From NCBI GenBank assembly GCA_027605045.1, contig JAQFWX010000058.1, forward strand, positions 124,001 to 188,000: 64,000 nt of DNA. Reading direction: 5' to 3'. Made by a program: the position numbers and the translations under genes. Positions within the stretch are counted from its first letter, which is position 1; every line of letters starts with the position of its first letter. Below the pieces are notes generated by a model. That model saw nothing but the letters and a program-made list of their open reading frames with translations, did no database searches and was not told the DNA's origin. Positions 1 to 10,895 of the stretch are shown here, one piece after another. The DNA comes from Phallus indusiatus. Its lineage: Eukaryota; Basidiomycota; Agaricomycetes; Phallales; Phallaceae.

Positions 1-628
1 TCTGGGGTCTTGGAATTCAAAAGGAAGGGGAGCGGTCCGCCTGGAAACTTCGTAGCCGCATTTCGTGTCACGATGGGAGAGACTGCGGAAATTTTGGTGT
101 GAGGGAAAGTTTATTTGAGGGGAGTCCTACGCTTGTCTATAAGCGCCAATTTTAATCTTTCAATTAAACTACCGTGTTTTTTTTTTGAAATTTGAAGCTC
201 AAGGTCGATAATCTGGTCCCTGAGATATGAGGCCTGAGGCCTGAGTTTCTATGGTGCCAACACTGATAAGATTCGACATGGTCGTCCGTTAAATCAGGTT
301 CAATTATGACTTCTTTGCAAGCTTCGCCCCTGGCTTGAAATACAAGCATTACGAAATTTCGTCTTCATTTGACACCTCATTTCGTCGTATGACCCTTGTT
401 CAACAACTCCATCGCCTTAAACAATTTCAATCCGGCAAAATCAAACTTTAGGGACTGTGCTTCTTCAGGTTGGCGTTCATCGATCATCGCGTCATCGATC
501 ATCCGTCATCCGTCATTGTTCCCCTATGTCGCAAATGATTGCCATATAAAAATCGCCATCTAATCTGCTTCGGTCCACAAAAAATCTCTCTTCAACAATA
601 CTTATACTTCGCTTTCTAATCTACTCTC
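1..628. other. Left edge and upstream region of the first gene
   Basis: No convincing coding exon was seen in the first 540 bases. Around 478-520 there is a short degenerate direct repeat built on a TCATCGATCATC / CGTCAT core. A TATA-like ATATAAAA lies at 544-551, followed by a pyrimidine-rich leader running to the ATG at 629. This is the usual layout of a well-expressed fungal promoter, so the region probably drives the small secreted protein that follows. The repeat could be a regulatory array, but that is a guess. Confidence 0.4.
544..551 (+). promoter_or_regulatory. TATA-like box of the small secreted protein gene
   Basis: ATATAAAA sits about 78 nt before the ATG at 629, with a CT-rich leader between them. 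Position and context fit a fungal core promoter. Transcription start data would be needed to confirm it. Confidence 0.45.
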
Positions 629-913
629 ATGTTCCCTCGTGTTTTCTTACTTTTTTCCATCGCTTTGGCGTTCTCCACCATCGTGTTTGCTTTGCCAACC
701 AGCTCGCGGATTGTCATTCCGACCCAGAACAAAACTTTGCCGATCGGCTCTGAGGCAAGAATTGGAATTACGATCTCCAACAACGACAGAGTCGACAACG
801 TTCCGATCCGGGACAGATTACCCCCCGGCTCTCAGCCCAGAATCGGCATTACGATCCCTAACAAAGTCAAAACGACTTTGCCAATCAGCAAATCACGGAT
901 TAATCGTTCATAA
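629..913 (+). CDS. Small secreted protein with short internal repeats
   Basis: Single-exon gene for 94 residues, ATG at 629. Residues 1 to about 21 form a clear signal peptide: a basic residue, then a Leu/Phe/Ala-rich core ending in FALPT. The mature part is basic and cysteine-free. It is built from imperfect repeats that each carry R-I-(G/V)-I-(T/P) followed by Asn and then a Leu-Pro-Ile or Leu-Pro-Pro turn; RIGITI occurs twice. No known family is recognised. The size, secretion signal and repetitive mature part fit the fungal small-secreted-protein class, which includes candidate effectors and wall proteins, but no function can be assigned. A second reading frame is also open across part of the gene. 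The TATA box and CT-rich leader upstream support this frame. Confidence 0.6.
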   Translation: MFPRVFLLFSIALAFSTIVFALPTSSRIVIPTQNKTLPIGSEARIGITISNNDRVDNVPIRDRLPPGSQPRIGITIPNKVKTTLPISKSRINRS

Positions 914-2235
914 AAATCAGGTTGACCCAGTACCTACTCTAGGACAAATGCAGACAACGCAGGCACATGCTTGGTAAGTTTGTCCTCCACCTTCTCCTGA
1001 CCCTATTTTTACGAAATCATTTCTCAGTGTTCATCTGACGAGAAACCTACAGCGAATCTGAAAATACCATTTCTTCAAATATGACGAGTCTTTTTTGTGT
1101 TAATTTACAACTGTAATCAGTCTTTGACCTAATAATTATATATGTATATTCATTTAACCAGATACAAATTACGTGATTCAGAGTGTCCAGACGTCCAGAC
1201 TCCGGGGGCGTTTTGAACGCTAAAAGGAACTGGGATTCAACAAAAGCCTGTCCGAGATAAGTTCGCCGTGAAAGTGTCTACGTGGATTGAATGGTTCTAG
1301 TAGTTTCACTTTTTATTCTTTTCTTCGGCCACACTACACCAACCCGCTACTGTTGATTCTGAATTCGAGATAAAGTCTCGGTAATCATTTATATCAAAGG
1401 AATTCAGAAGGCAGCATTTTCCTGGTTGTTTCGCGAGCTTGTATTTGCGGGTTCATTATACACTTAGCGAACAAGAATCGTTAAAGGGTATCAAATAATC
1501 TCAATCTTGACTCGCCGCCGTCATTACCTGAGGTGGTGGGGTGCGAGATTATGCTAACTTGAATACTACTTAGGCTAAGTGCACGCTGAAATTCAACTAT
1601 ACGCTGAGAAACGTACTGAGAAAAATTACTCTGTAAAGCTAGCAAAAAAGCACGAAAAATCTATAAGGATCATAATAGGAATAGAAGGTGACATGTCCTG
1701 AGAAACAAGTACCAGTCAGTTCGTATCAGGCTTTGACAGCTCTAACTGGTAACCATTGAACGTCCGTATATGCGCGTCCGTCTTGTGTATCTCGGGCTAG
1801 TTTTACGAAACGACCCACAAGACACGATACTTTTGTTGAAAAAAAAACCCTCAGCCACTTTGACCACTAGTTCTTTCAATTACCGTGGTAGTCACTTCAC
1901 TCTCTGGACCTCAGAACTCACAATTTAGTTAATCGTGTTTATCGACAAGTTTTTGGCTCTTAATTGAGGATACATATTCCTCAGCAGTGTCAATGAGTAT
2001 TTAATCTTGGTCTCCCGTCAATGATGCAGGATATTACATAAATGGGTTATGGAAATTGAAAGAAAAGATAGGGTCGTGCGAATATATGTATGTGTACAAG
2101 TACATTTTCAAAAATCAAAAGATCAAACACAAACGCTTTACTCCCGTAGCATATACACCGGGGACTTGAAAGCGAATCTCCCACCTGGCTTAGAAAACAG
2201 GTAACACCCGAGCGTTCTGAGGTACTTTCATGTAT
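914..2235. other. Intergenic region, nothing recognised
   Basis: AT-rich sequence with many stops in all frames. No exon, RNA gene or repeat could be supported. The end of the pseudogene on the minus strand begins at 2236. Confidence 0.4.
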
Positions 2236-3089
2236 TCAAAACTTTTGGTAATCAAATATATAAAGATGATCAATAGTGAATTCTTTTATCTGGAAAAATC
2301 AATGTACGAGACAAAAGGTGAAAGAGATGTGTGCGTACCCATTCGCGAACCACCTGCACAATTTCGCGCAGTGGTTTGTCCGAGTACTGAAGTTCTTCTA
2401 TTACTAGCCTTTGGACCGTTGATTCGGTGTATACTACCTGGTCAGACTCAGAATCCAGTTGCGTTGCGCAAAATATCCATTCGCTCCCGTTAGTTACGCA
2501 GTAATAGATGATACCAGGGTTGTATCCTAGTCTAAGCACGAACCATAAAGAAAAAAATATCGCTCAGAAGGAGTATTCTAAATGCTTGGGATAATGGCAC
2601 TCATCAATTGACAGTCGACTCACTTTTCAACGAAGTTCATCCATGCGATTGATTGACTGACGGCTTGAGGAACATAAGTGGCTAGATCATAGGTGCGTCT
2701 GGCTTGAGTCACGAAGAGAGTATTTTTTGAAATTTCGATTATATCCTCCCTTGATACATAAGGATCCAACAAGCGCTCTAAGGGGGAGATGATACTTATA
2801 GTTTGTACTATGAGAATTCAAACTCACCTCGGTTGTTACGTTTCACATCCAAAATATGGTCAATAACGACATAATCCACACTACCGCTTAAACACAGCTC
2901 GTATCCGGTAACAGGATTGATGATGGAGATTGGGAGGATACTCATTTTAGGAACGATGACAATGTTTTATCTTTTGGTTTTATCCGACATAATCTCCGCC
3001 GCTGCAAACAAAACTGCTTCAATTATCATTTGTGAACTGGTCTCGTTCTGCAAGGAATTTTACAATTTAATGCCGTTTCAAGAGCTATA

Positions 3090-3872
3090 TGTCAGGGTAC
3101 GTCCCAGGATAACGGTCATTCTAGTATATTAGCATAGTATAGTATAACCTACTTAGATGCCTACGTGCTCTACGTCAGTCATACGGTACCTGGTATACCG
3201 GTCCGTGCTTGTCCTCCCGTATTCTCCCGAACTCTCCCCGTTTCTCCGTTCACTCCATTCTGTCATATCTCCCTCTTTCTCTATGTCATCTGTATGTCCT
3301 CAGCTACCGCTCTTCCTATTGGTAGATAATGCACCTGATAGCTATTGGTTAGAGATAGCGTAATCATGTATATATACAACTGTGCGCGCATGTGTAGTTC
3401 CTTGTGCTATTATAGACTGGGTGTTAGGGCTACTCAGCTCAAGCTAGAGGGAGGGGATCCTAAGAGAATATATTGGAAGGGAAACTAACTACTCACCTAG
3501 AGGGAGGGGATCCTAAGAGAACAAGCTTAGGGACCCTCACTCTAGGTTCAGCGACTATATACATAAAACGACGACGCGGCGTGCGGCCCTGACACAGCTA
3601 AGTGCCAGACGCCCAAGCCGAACCTAAGCGACGTGATGTCACGGGCATCACGCCGGTTGCGCGCGCGAGTAGAAAAGTGAAATAGAGACAGAACAAGGAA
3701 ACGGAGAGTGAAAGTAAAATACGGAAATGATAAATAAAATAGAAAAGAAACGATGCCGATGATAATAAATAAGAAAATGAGAGACGGCGGTAGCGTACCC
3801 TGACACTGGGTTACTGGGTTATAGTAGCAGTCTGATCCTTAAGTCTAATCGCTGAACGATCGTGCCCTAACA
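3090..3872. mobile_element. Solo LTR (783 bp) of an LTR retrotransposon
   Basis: The element begins TGTCAGGGTACG at 3090 and ends CGTGCCCTAACA at 3872. This is the TG...CA signature with a 12-bp imperfect terminal inverted repeat (10 of 12 match). It is flanked by a 5-bp direct repeat, CTATA at 3085-3089 and at 3873-3877, as expected for integrase-generated target duplication. Removing the element and one CTATA restores a 56-nt intron, comparable to the 70-nt intron in the paralogue. No internal coding region is present, so this is an LTR left by recombination, not a full element. Superfamily (Gypsy or Copia) cannot be decided from an LTR alone. Strand of the parent element is unknown. Confidence 0.8.
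3444..3521. repeat. Pair of 25-bp direct repeats inside the LTR
   Basis: The 25-bp sequence starting CTAGAGGGAGGGG and ending CCTAAGAGAA occurs identically at 3444-3468 and 3497-3521, 53 bp apart, with shared CTACTCA just before each copy. Repeats of this kind are common in LTR U3 regions and may act as enhancers. That role is inference. Confidence 0.75.
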
Positions 3873-4790
3873 CTATAGAGAAGAAACAAGCCTGCGTATT
3901 GATGTGTTTGTAGATTTTTTTGATCTTGGTGTAAAGGTTTGCCAGTATGTGCTCATGATCTGGTTTAAGTTGATTGGCCAAGTCTTTCATTACCATGGGG
4001 TTGAAAGCGAGACGTTTTCTGATTACACCAAGTTTCTCCAGGTCTTCAGCCGTAACAGCCGCAAAATTCATTTGTCTCTAGAAAAGAACATCAACAGGAG
4101 TGCTTTCGCTACATGCTAAATAATAAACCGTACAGCTTTCTTGGTATTCTTGCTTTTCACAAGACTTGAGTTTGTAGATGGCTCTTCGCGTGCGCGTTTT
4201 GACATTTGACTGTGGGGGCGTTCAAGTGGCAGCAAGATGTGGCAGGGAACAGCGCGAGAAAAAGCCCGTGGAATCTGTTATATATTAGTTGTTTTCATAC
4301 ATGAAACATAAGGAATACTTATGTGCTGCCCGTTGTTCGTAAAGTTGTTTCAAAACAGACCGCTTCGCCATAAAAAAAACATGAAACGCTGAAAGGTGAA
4401 ACGTGAAATTTATAATGAAACCTTGAAGTTTGAATTTGAGAGACTACCACGTAATGATCTCGAGATTGTGAATGTGTTCAAGTCAATTCCATTTACAACG
4501 AAATTATGTTTTACTTAACGAACCTAAGATCGTCAACCGATGTATGATAGTATGACGCAGTGATACTCACATGAATATGAATCATTTACTTTGAATTAAT
4601 CATGCATGCAACACATTCGCAATATATAAGTACTTTCGATGTCTTGGGCAGAAAGAAGAAGCAAGGACATTGTAACATGTTTGGTCAATCTTGAATCCAA
4701 ATCTTATTGCATCGTAATGAATTGGATTACAGCCATTTCTGCTTCAGCAAGCGTCGTCCGAACCTCAACAATACATAGAGGTACTTTTAT

Positions 4791-5860
4791 TCACGCGAAA
4801 TCATCCTCGTCATACTCTAATGTATAAAGATTCTGAATCGCGGATTTTCTCATCTGTAAAATAAATATATGAGACAAAAAGTGAAAAAGATGCGTGCGAA
4901 AAAAAAAACTTACCCATTCGCGAAGCAATTGCACAATCTTGCGCAGTGGTTTGTCGGAGTATCGAAGTTCTTCTATTGTTAGCCTTTGGACCGTTGACTC
5001 AGTGTATACTACCTGATCGGAAATCGATTTCGCTGCGCCAAATATCCATTCCTTCCCATTAGTTACACAGAAATACACGTCCTCAGGGTCGACTCCGAAT
5101 CTATTCACGAATCACAAAGAAAAAGAAACGGCTCAGAAGGAGTATTCTACCTGAGGCAACGGCACCCATCAATCGACAGTCACTCACCCCTCAACGGAGT
5201 TCATCCATGCGATTGACTGACTGACGGCTTCAAAAATATAGGTAGCTAGATGGTGGGTGCGTCTGGCTTGAGTCACAAAGAGAATACTTTTTGAAAGTTC
5301 GAATATATCCTCCCCGATATGTAAGGATCCAACAAGCGCTCTAAAGGAGATGATAGAAAAGCGAAAGTTTCTACGAGAATACAAATTCACCTTGGTTGTC
5401 GAGTCCCGTGTTTGAAAGATGTTCAACAGCGACATAATTGACATTGCCGTTTAAACACAGCTCATATCCGGAAAAAGGATTGACGATGGAGACGGGGGCA
5501 ATGGCCATTTCAGGAATGATGACAGTGTTCCGTCCCGTGGTTTTATTCGACATAGTCTCCGCCGCCGCAAGCAGGATTGCTTCAGTAATCATTCGTGAAC
5601 CGGTTTCGTTCTGCAAATAATTTTACGGTATTAGTATTGCCGTTCCAATTGGTTATAAGTTGAGCAGAGAAGAAACAAGCCTGTGTATTGATGTGTTCGT
5701 AAATTTTTTGGATCCTGGTGTAAAGGTTTGCCAGTATGGGCTCATGATCTGGTTCGAGTTGATCGGCCAAGTCTTTCATTACCGTGGGGTTGAAAGCAAG
5801 GCGTTTTCTGACTACACCAAGCTTCCCGAGGTCTTCAGCTGTAACAGCCGAAAAGTTCAC
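4791..5860 (-). CDS. Uncharacterised basidiomycete protein with degenerate nuclease-like motif (right copy)
   Basis: Five exons: 5681-5860, 5391-5610, 5188-5338, 4914-5100 and 4791-4853. They sum to 801 nt (266 residues) with all phases consistent. Intron 1 appears to use a GC donor (CAG|GCTTGT). The first codon matching the paralogue's ATG is GTG at 5858-5860, with an in-frame stop just upstream; the next ATG is near residue 28. The middle of the protein, Gly-Tyr-Glu-Leu-Cys-Leu then Asn-Tyr-Val-Ala, then Ile-Leu-Phe-Val-Thr-Gln-Ala-Arg and Glu-Ala-Val-Ser-Gln, resembles Agaricomycete proteins that I remember with a PD-(D/E)XK-like pattern. Here the Asp and the E-x-K positions are replaced. 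A catalytically dead relative or a decaying gene are both possible. Function unknown. Confidence 0.6.
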
Positions 5861-6234
5861 TTGCCTCTATAAGAACATCAATAGTAGCGCTTACGCTACA
5901 TGTCAAGTAATGAACCGTACAGCTTTTTTGGCATTCTTGCTTTCCGCGAGGTTTGAGTTTGTAGGTGGCTCTTCGCGTGCACGTTTTGACATTGCTGGGG
6001 TTGTTTCAGTGACAGCAAGATGTGGCAGGAAAAAAAACGAAAAAGGCGCGTGCAGTTTTTTTGTTATATAAGTTGTTTCATACGTGAAACGCGAAACGTG
6101 AAATTTTAAGCTTTTAAGCTTGTGGCGCTACCGCGTAATGATCCCCAGTATAATAGCCGACAATACTTGTAAACATGTTCGTCGATTTCACTAACTGTAC
6201 TTACAAAAAGTTATACATATTCAAGAATATATCC

Positions 6235-6837
6235 CTAAGACACGTTTAAAACAGCCAAGCGGCTCTTTGCAATCAGCCCGACGTCCCTAATCGCCCGCTC
6301 CAGCTCGGCCATCCACTCCAAGCCCCCCACTTCGACAGGCACGGTGCGACTTATCAAGGAGTCAATATCCACGTCATCCCCATCGACACCAAGTTTAGCC
6401 TGCATCTCGTCCTTGATTTCAGCCCGAGAGCGGCCATTGACAAAAGTGATGTAAACAAGCCCAGGGTACTTGTGTTCATAGAGGCTGTTCAGTTTCCCGA
6501 GGCGTGCGAGGACCTCTGGTGGGGTTGCCTTGGCAGCCTGTTCCTTATGGCTGAGAGTGGAGAGAGTCTTCTTCACCTCACCTATGCGCGGGTGGCCGGC
6601 GATGAATGCGGCCTTGGATGCCGTGTCCCAGGACGAGATGGTCGTGAGTACGACGTCAATGAAGGCGTAGTATGTCGTCACGGTGATCGCGATGGATTGG
6701 GATATCTCCAAGAGTTGGGGAACTAGTTTGTTGGAGATGACATCGGAAGGCTCGAAGAGAAGAGAAAGAGCAGCGTTGAGAGAGGTTGTGTCATCCGTAG
6801 CATTCCGGAGGGTGTTTGGCAGTGGTGGGAGTGACAT
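6235..6837 (-). CDS. 2-oxo-4-hydroxy-4-carboxy-5-ureidoimidazoline (OHCU) decarboxylase
   Basis: Intronless 200-residue protein, ATG at 6837. The OHCU decarboxylase family acts after urate oxidase and 5-hydroxyisourate hydrolase, decarboxylating OHCU to S-allantoin, so this belongs to purine-nitrogen use. Diagnostic parts visible are the family's Gly-His-Pro-Arg-Ile-Gly motif with the catalytic His near residue 81, followed by the helix leading to a Ser-x-x-Glu-Gln segment, and then Leu-Asn-x-x-Tyr-Glu-x-(K/R)-(Y/F)-Pro-Gly-Leu and Phe-Val-Asn-Gly-Arg-Ser-Arg, which are typical of the fungal branch. Length matches fungal members (about 180-220). It lacks an obvious PTS1 tripeptide: the C-terminus is Asn-Val-Ser. 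No purine-pathway neighbours are present. Confidence 0.88.
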   Translation of the reverse strand: MSLPPLPNTLRNATDDTTSLNAALSLLFEPSDVISNKLVPQLLEISQSIAITVTTYYAFIDVVLTTISSWDTASKAAFIAGHPRIGEVKKTLSTLSHKEQAAKATPPEVLARLGKLNSLYEHKYPGLVYITFVNGRSRAEIKDEMQAKLGVDGDDVDIDSLISRTVPVEVGGLEWMAELERAIRDVGLIAKSRLAVLNVS

Positions 6838-9579
6838 GGATATGACGCCGCGGAAGCAAAATTATTTAGACGCCGATTGGCAGTATACCTCGAACTTGCA
6901 CCTGAGTTGCCTGGCATCGAACGTTTCCAAGTCAATATTATTTCAAAAATACTACCAGTTGCAACTACCGTAAATTTTCTCAATCTCAACATCCGTGAGG
7001 AAATCAAGAACTCACAATCAACTCAGAATATTAAGGGCGAGCGAGCTGTGAGACCAAACACGGTTCCGATGAGAATGATTTATTCACTTGACAACTGAGA
7101 AGCACCAAAGCAGATGTTGCCTGTTTACAGAAATGATCTGCCATGAAAAACAATTAGCATGAGAATTATAGAGAGTTGCTTTACTATCGAGTTGATACTA
7201 CTTTACGTGGCACTGCCTAGCAACTGAGAAGCTTATCATGATTAAAGCAGATAATACCGTTTGCAGAAAGGATGTGTGATGAAAGATTAACCTAGATTAT
7301 ATTACCTACGTCCCAACCTCGATGCGCCATTTTCTCATGTCGGCATCACACCCAAACCTCAAACCTCATGGTCCAGTTTCTATGACGAGGAAATGTCTCT
7401 CCTTGCGACCCGCCTCAGTGAGTAAGTGAGTGAAAAAAATTTCAAATTGAACTCATCTTAGATCCTCTGCATATCTTTGCAACCTACCTTCAATAAGAAT
7501 TTCAAACTAAGCACATCTTGGTTTCTTTGTGTTTAGGTTTAGTCGCCAGAAGCTGAAACTTTACTCTAGTTGTACTTGCAGGAGTTTGTAACTTATCTTA
7601 TTGAAAAATGGTAATTCTAATCCTACTTCTCTAGCCACTGAATTGGCAATGATAAGTATAACCTCCAAATTTGTCTTTAGGAGTTGACACACCTAAACTC
7701 AGCACCTACATACATATGTACACAAATATATACTTCAATGCTTCAATTAATGGTCCGCGTCATGATGTCTTCGTGCTTTGAGAAATTCAATTCGAATATG
7801 CTATTTGTGTTGATGGACTTGCATTGCCACTTAGTATGTCAAATGTCACAAAGTTTCTCCGACATTGACATTAACATTGCCAACTGTACTGCGTCTCAAA
7901 CGAGATAAGGAATTCTTTATTCCTATTATTGTATACATAGTTTGCCTTACTTGAACGTTAGCCTTCTTGCTCCGCTCTTGTTTATAATAACGTTGACATA
8001 CATAATATATTCTCGATATGTAGGGTGTTTCCGTAACATGGGCCGAACAATTGAATCGGTAATCGTCGGGGCTAAGTATCAACCGACTCCCAAATTGCAA
8101 GGCTGAGAAGGCTTCGTCGTTTGTGTTTCGAGAAACGACAAGCAAGGCAAAGGCATGCGCGGATACCCGACGTCGACGTTTTGCAACCGAAAACAGACTA
8201 CCATGAACATCCGAACCACGTTGACAGTAGAAGAAGGGGGATGCGCACAAGGGAGAATCCGAAGGAGAGATGAAACATGCCAAATCTGAACACGGTGATC
8301 AAAGAGTATGTATATTGTTACTTAACCAAGTTGGAAATGACTTTCTCTTCGTCTCAAGTTATTGCTGTATATGTGAGTGAAATACAAATATCCGCTCGCA
8401 ATGGGAAAAAAAGAGGTCGAGACACACGATATGTATTACCATTTGGAGAAACAAATTACATACGGCTGCTCAAAAGTCAGTACGTTCGGCAGACGAAGAA
8501 AATATATGCGTGGGAGACACTAATCTGGTTTGGGAAAGGATGTGTCGACACGACCCGGAATTTTGGCCATCTTTGATGACATTTATAAGCGTGGATATTT
8601 CTTTCGTATTTTGCGAGAGCATGTATGTATGTAGTGCCTTTTCTTCTTCTTCTTTTACTTCTCGTTCCTCGAGATCGAAGCACTGGGAAATTAGAATTTG
8701 AGGGAGAACGATACTCGGAAGTCGCTCTCCCGCCCCAATACAACAAGAACTCTTCCTGCACTCTTCGCTCATCGGACTACGCCACCCGAAGCCAGAAGAC
8801 GTATTCCAGTTTTAGAACTATGGATATTTTTTGAACGTCCTATTATGGGATCTCAATTCGCAATGAATGACGTCTCGAGATTCGAATTGAGTTTTTAAGG
8901 TTATACCCATTCGTGATGTGGATATATATCAAAGAAACACACATACATACGTAAGTTAAAGAAAAAAGATGTATGGTTGTGGAAATCAAATCGACATCTC
9001 TTTAACGGAAAAGTCTTCAGTCCGATCGGTGAGTGTCGTAAGTATGTGTGTATGTACGTGTTTTTCTTTTCGCTCAGTGCTTCGTAAGGATGACTGGCTG
9101 GCTGGCTTGTTGGCGCACTGTCAGGAAGATCCCGCCAGAAGTGAAACCGTTTGTTGTTCTTGTTCGTCGTGCCCGTAGAGAAAATCGGAAGAAAGCGGAT
9201 GATAACTGTAACCTGCTCGTGTGGTTTCTGATATCGCAAGGAAGAACCAGGAGAGAAATTTGAAAGACAAGTGTATGTAGTGCCAGTGAGGATGTATTTA
9301 CTCCAAAGTTGCTGATACTGGCCTCCTACTGACCAAAGTTTCCGGTCACCGGTTACCGATCACCAGTCCCCGACCGCTTTGGTATGAGCCAGCTGCACAG
9401 GCTGACTGAGGCAGCCCGATACTGCTCCGAAAATTCATCCTTGTCTTTGGAAATATGTAACAGATTCATATAAGACGGCTTGTACCAGTGAACCAACTTT
9501 TCGTCGTCATCGTCTTCTTTATTTGCTCTTCTTCCCGACTGTGATTATCTAAGTACGCGCGCAGTCCTTGACATCATAA
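6838..9579. other. Intergenic region (2.7 kb), no supported gene
   Basis: Several short reading frames exist on both strands, the longest about 145 codons at 7846-8283 minus, but none has family similarity, plausible splice structure or coherent composition. Short CATACATACGTA-like runs occur near 8620 and 8941. A TATA-like TATAAG near 9469, about 110 nt before the ATG at 9580, is the likely core promoter of the next gene. Confidence 0.4.
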
Positions 9580-10895
9580 ATGCAGCGCATCCAAACAAAG
9601 TTGACAGCTCTTCTCGGTAACTATAATTCTCCTCTTTGCAGCTTTTTTAGCCTTATCTCCAAAAAGCTAATAAAAAACCTACCAAAACTTTGTACCGCCA
9701 TTTAGGTAATAATGTCGTAACGCCCATTGTGATTCCGCCTATGGCGGGAGCAGCCGGTGGTAATCTAGCTGGGCAAGTTTCGCTTGGGGGTGGTTACGGA
9801 TTTGTGGGATCAGGTAACATCAAAAGAGTTTTCTTCCTTCCGCCTCTTTCTTCGATAATGTGAAACAATGCCATCTTTACGATATAGGACCTATCAGTGC
9901 CGCTGGATTCACAGCAGAGCTGGAAGCTGTTCGGAAGATTCTCGATCTTCCACAAGATGCGCCTCTTCCCGTAGGCTCTGGACATCTCGCTTGGCTGATG
10001 GACAAAGGAAAAAGTGTAGATTGTTTAGATGTTGCTCTTGAGAAGCGAGTTCAAAGCGTTTGGCTGTCTTTTGGCGATAATCTGGGCAAATGGGTCAATT
10101 ATGTCCGTCAATTCGATCAGCAACGTCCCGAGTCGACTAAACACAAGACTCTGATATGGATCTTGGTCAATTCTCTTGAAGAAGCACAAAAGGCGGTGAA
10201 AGATTTGAAGCCGGATGTATTAGTTGTGCAAGGCAAGAGACCTGGGCCACGTTCTGTAATGTGAATGAAAAAGAAGTGACCATTTTTTTATGCAGGTAGT
10301 GAGGCTGGAGGACACGGCCATAGTCAGGCATTGCCCTTGATTAGTCTTCTTCCTCTTATCAAAGATGCTATCCCCGATGCTCCACCGTTGGTAGCAGCTG
10401 GAGGTATCGCGAATGGCCCTCAAGTCGCCGGTTTACTTGCCATGGGCGCAGATGGCTGTGTAATGGGAACGAGATTCCTTGCCACTCCAGAAAGTATTTA
10501 TAGTCCAAACCAGAAGAAGGCTGTAATTGAGGGAACGAAGACAGTCCGCACCATCGTTTTTGACGAAGTGCGGGGATCGGTCGGATGGCCTGACGGAGTG
10601 GATGGCCGGGCTATTCCGAATAAGACTCTGGACGAAGCGAATGAAGGAGCTGAGATTGGAGATTGGAGAAAGAGGTACGAGGAGGCCACTAAGAATGATG
10701 ATACGTCGCGACGCGCGGTGTGGTCCGGTTCCTCAATTGGACTTGTGAATGAGATTAAAGGCGCAAAAGTGAGACTTTTCTTTTTTCTTCCGCCTTGCAC
10801 TAGGGACTGAAGGTGATATATTTCTAAAGATCCTTTTGGAAGAGATCCATGGAGAAACGGTAGCAGCCCTCATAAGAGCTTCTCAATACTTGTGA
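9580..10895 (+). CDS. Nitronate monooxygenase (2-nitropropane dioxygenase family)
   Basis: Five exons: 9580-9616, 9706-9813, 9888-10232, 10296-10768 and 10830-10895. Together they give 1029 nt, 342 residues, all in phase. The enzyme is an FMN-dependent TIM-barrel oxidase that turns alkyl nitronates into carbonyl compounds and nitrite. Visible family features are the N-terminal Pro-Pro-Met-Ala-Gly FMN-contact segment, Gly-Gly-Tyr-Gly-Phe-Val, the Ser-Glu-Ala-Gly-Gly-His-Gly motif, Ala-Ala-Gly-Gly-Ile-Ala-Asn-Gly, and Met-Gly-Ala-Asp-Gly-Cys-Val-Met-Gly-Thr-Arg-Phe near the phosphate site. Intron 3 (10233-10295) uses a GC donor, CAAG|GCAAGA. Reading through it would break the conserved GSEAGGHG join, which supports the splice. 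The last exon supplies a short helical C-terminus typical of the family. Confidence 0.9.

Larger units (their letters stand above)
2236..4071 (-). pseudogene. Decayed left copy of the tandem unknown family, carrying a solo LTR
   Basis: Five exons align to the right-hand copy: 3892-4071, 2828-3047, 2624-2775, 2339-2531 and 2236-2289. Exon 1 starts with a proper ATG at 4071 and reads 60 codons. Exon 2 has an in-frame TAA at 2967-2969, where the other copy reads Asn after Lys-Thr-Thr-Gly-Arg. Exon 3 is 152 nt instead of 151, with one extra base in the stretch around 2750-2756, giving a frameshift. Exon 4 has two extra codons, and the last exon keeps an open frame to a TGA. Intron 1 contains a 783-bp solo LTR. 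The stop and the frameshift make a functional full-length product unlikely. It keeps an Asp in Gly-Ser-Val-Asp-Tyr, which the other copy has changed to Asn. Confidence 0.8.
2236..6120 (-). repeat. Tandem segmental duplication of one gene plus its promoter
   Basis: Two direct copies of a minus-strand gene, about 2236-4440 and 4791-6120, share exon order, exon sizes (180, 220, about 151, about 190 and about 60 nt) and several hundred bases upstream of the start. The shared upstream block includes recognisable stretches such as GGCTCTTCGCGTGC and AGCAAGATGTGGCAGG. The left unit is longer because of a 783-bp LTR insertion in intron 1. The copies have diverged through many substitutions, so the duplication is not recent. 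Confidence 0.85.

Noticed and set aside
3090..3805. DNA-transposon or MITE with 12-bp inverted repeats (inner right end at 3794-3805)
   Set aside because: The inner pair is a perfect 12-bp match, but no target duplication flanks it. The outer end at 3872 gives TG...CA and a 5-bp CTATA duplication, so a solo LTR fits better.
7846..8283. 145-codon minus-strand frame in the 6.8-9.6 kb gap
   Set aside because: No recognisable motif, no conserved-looking segments, no plausible splice partners.
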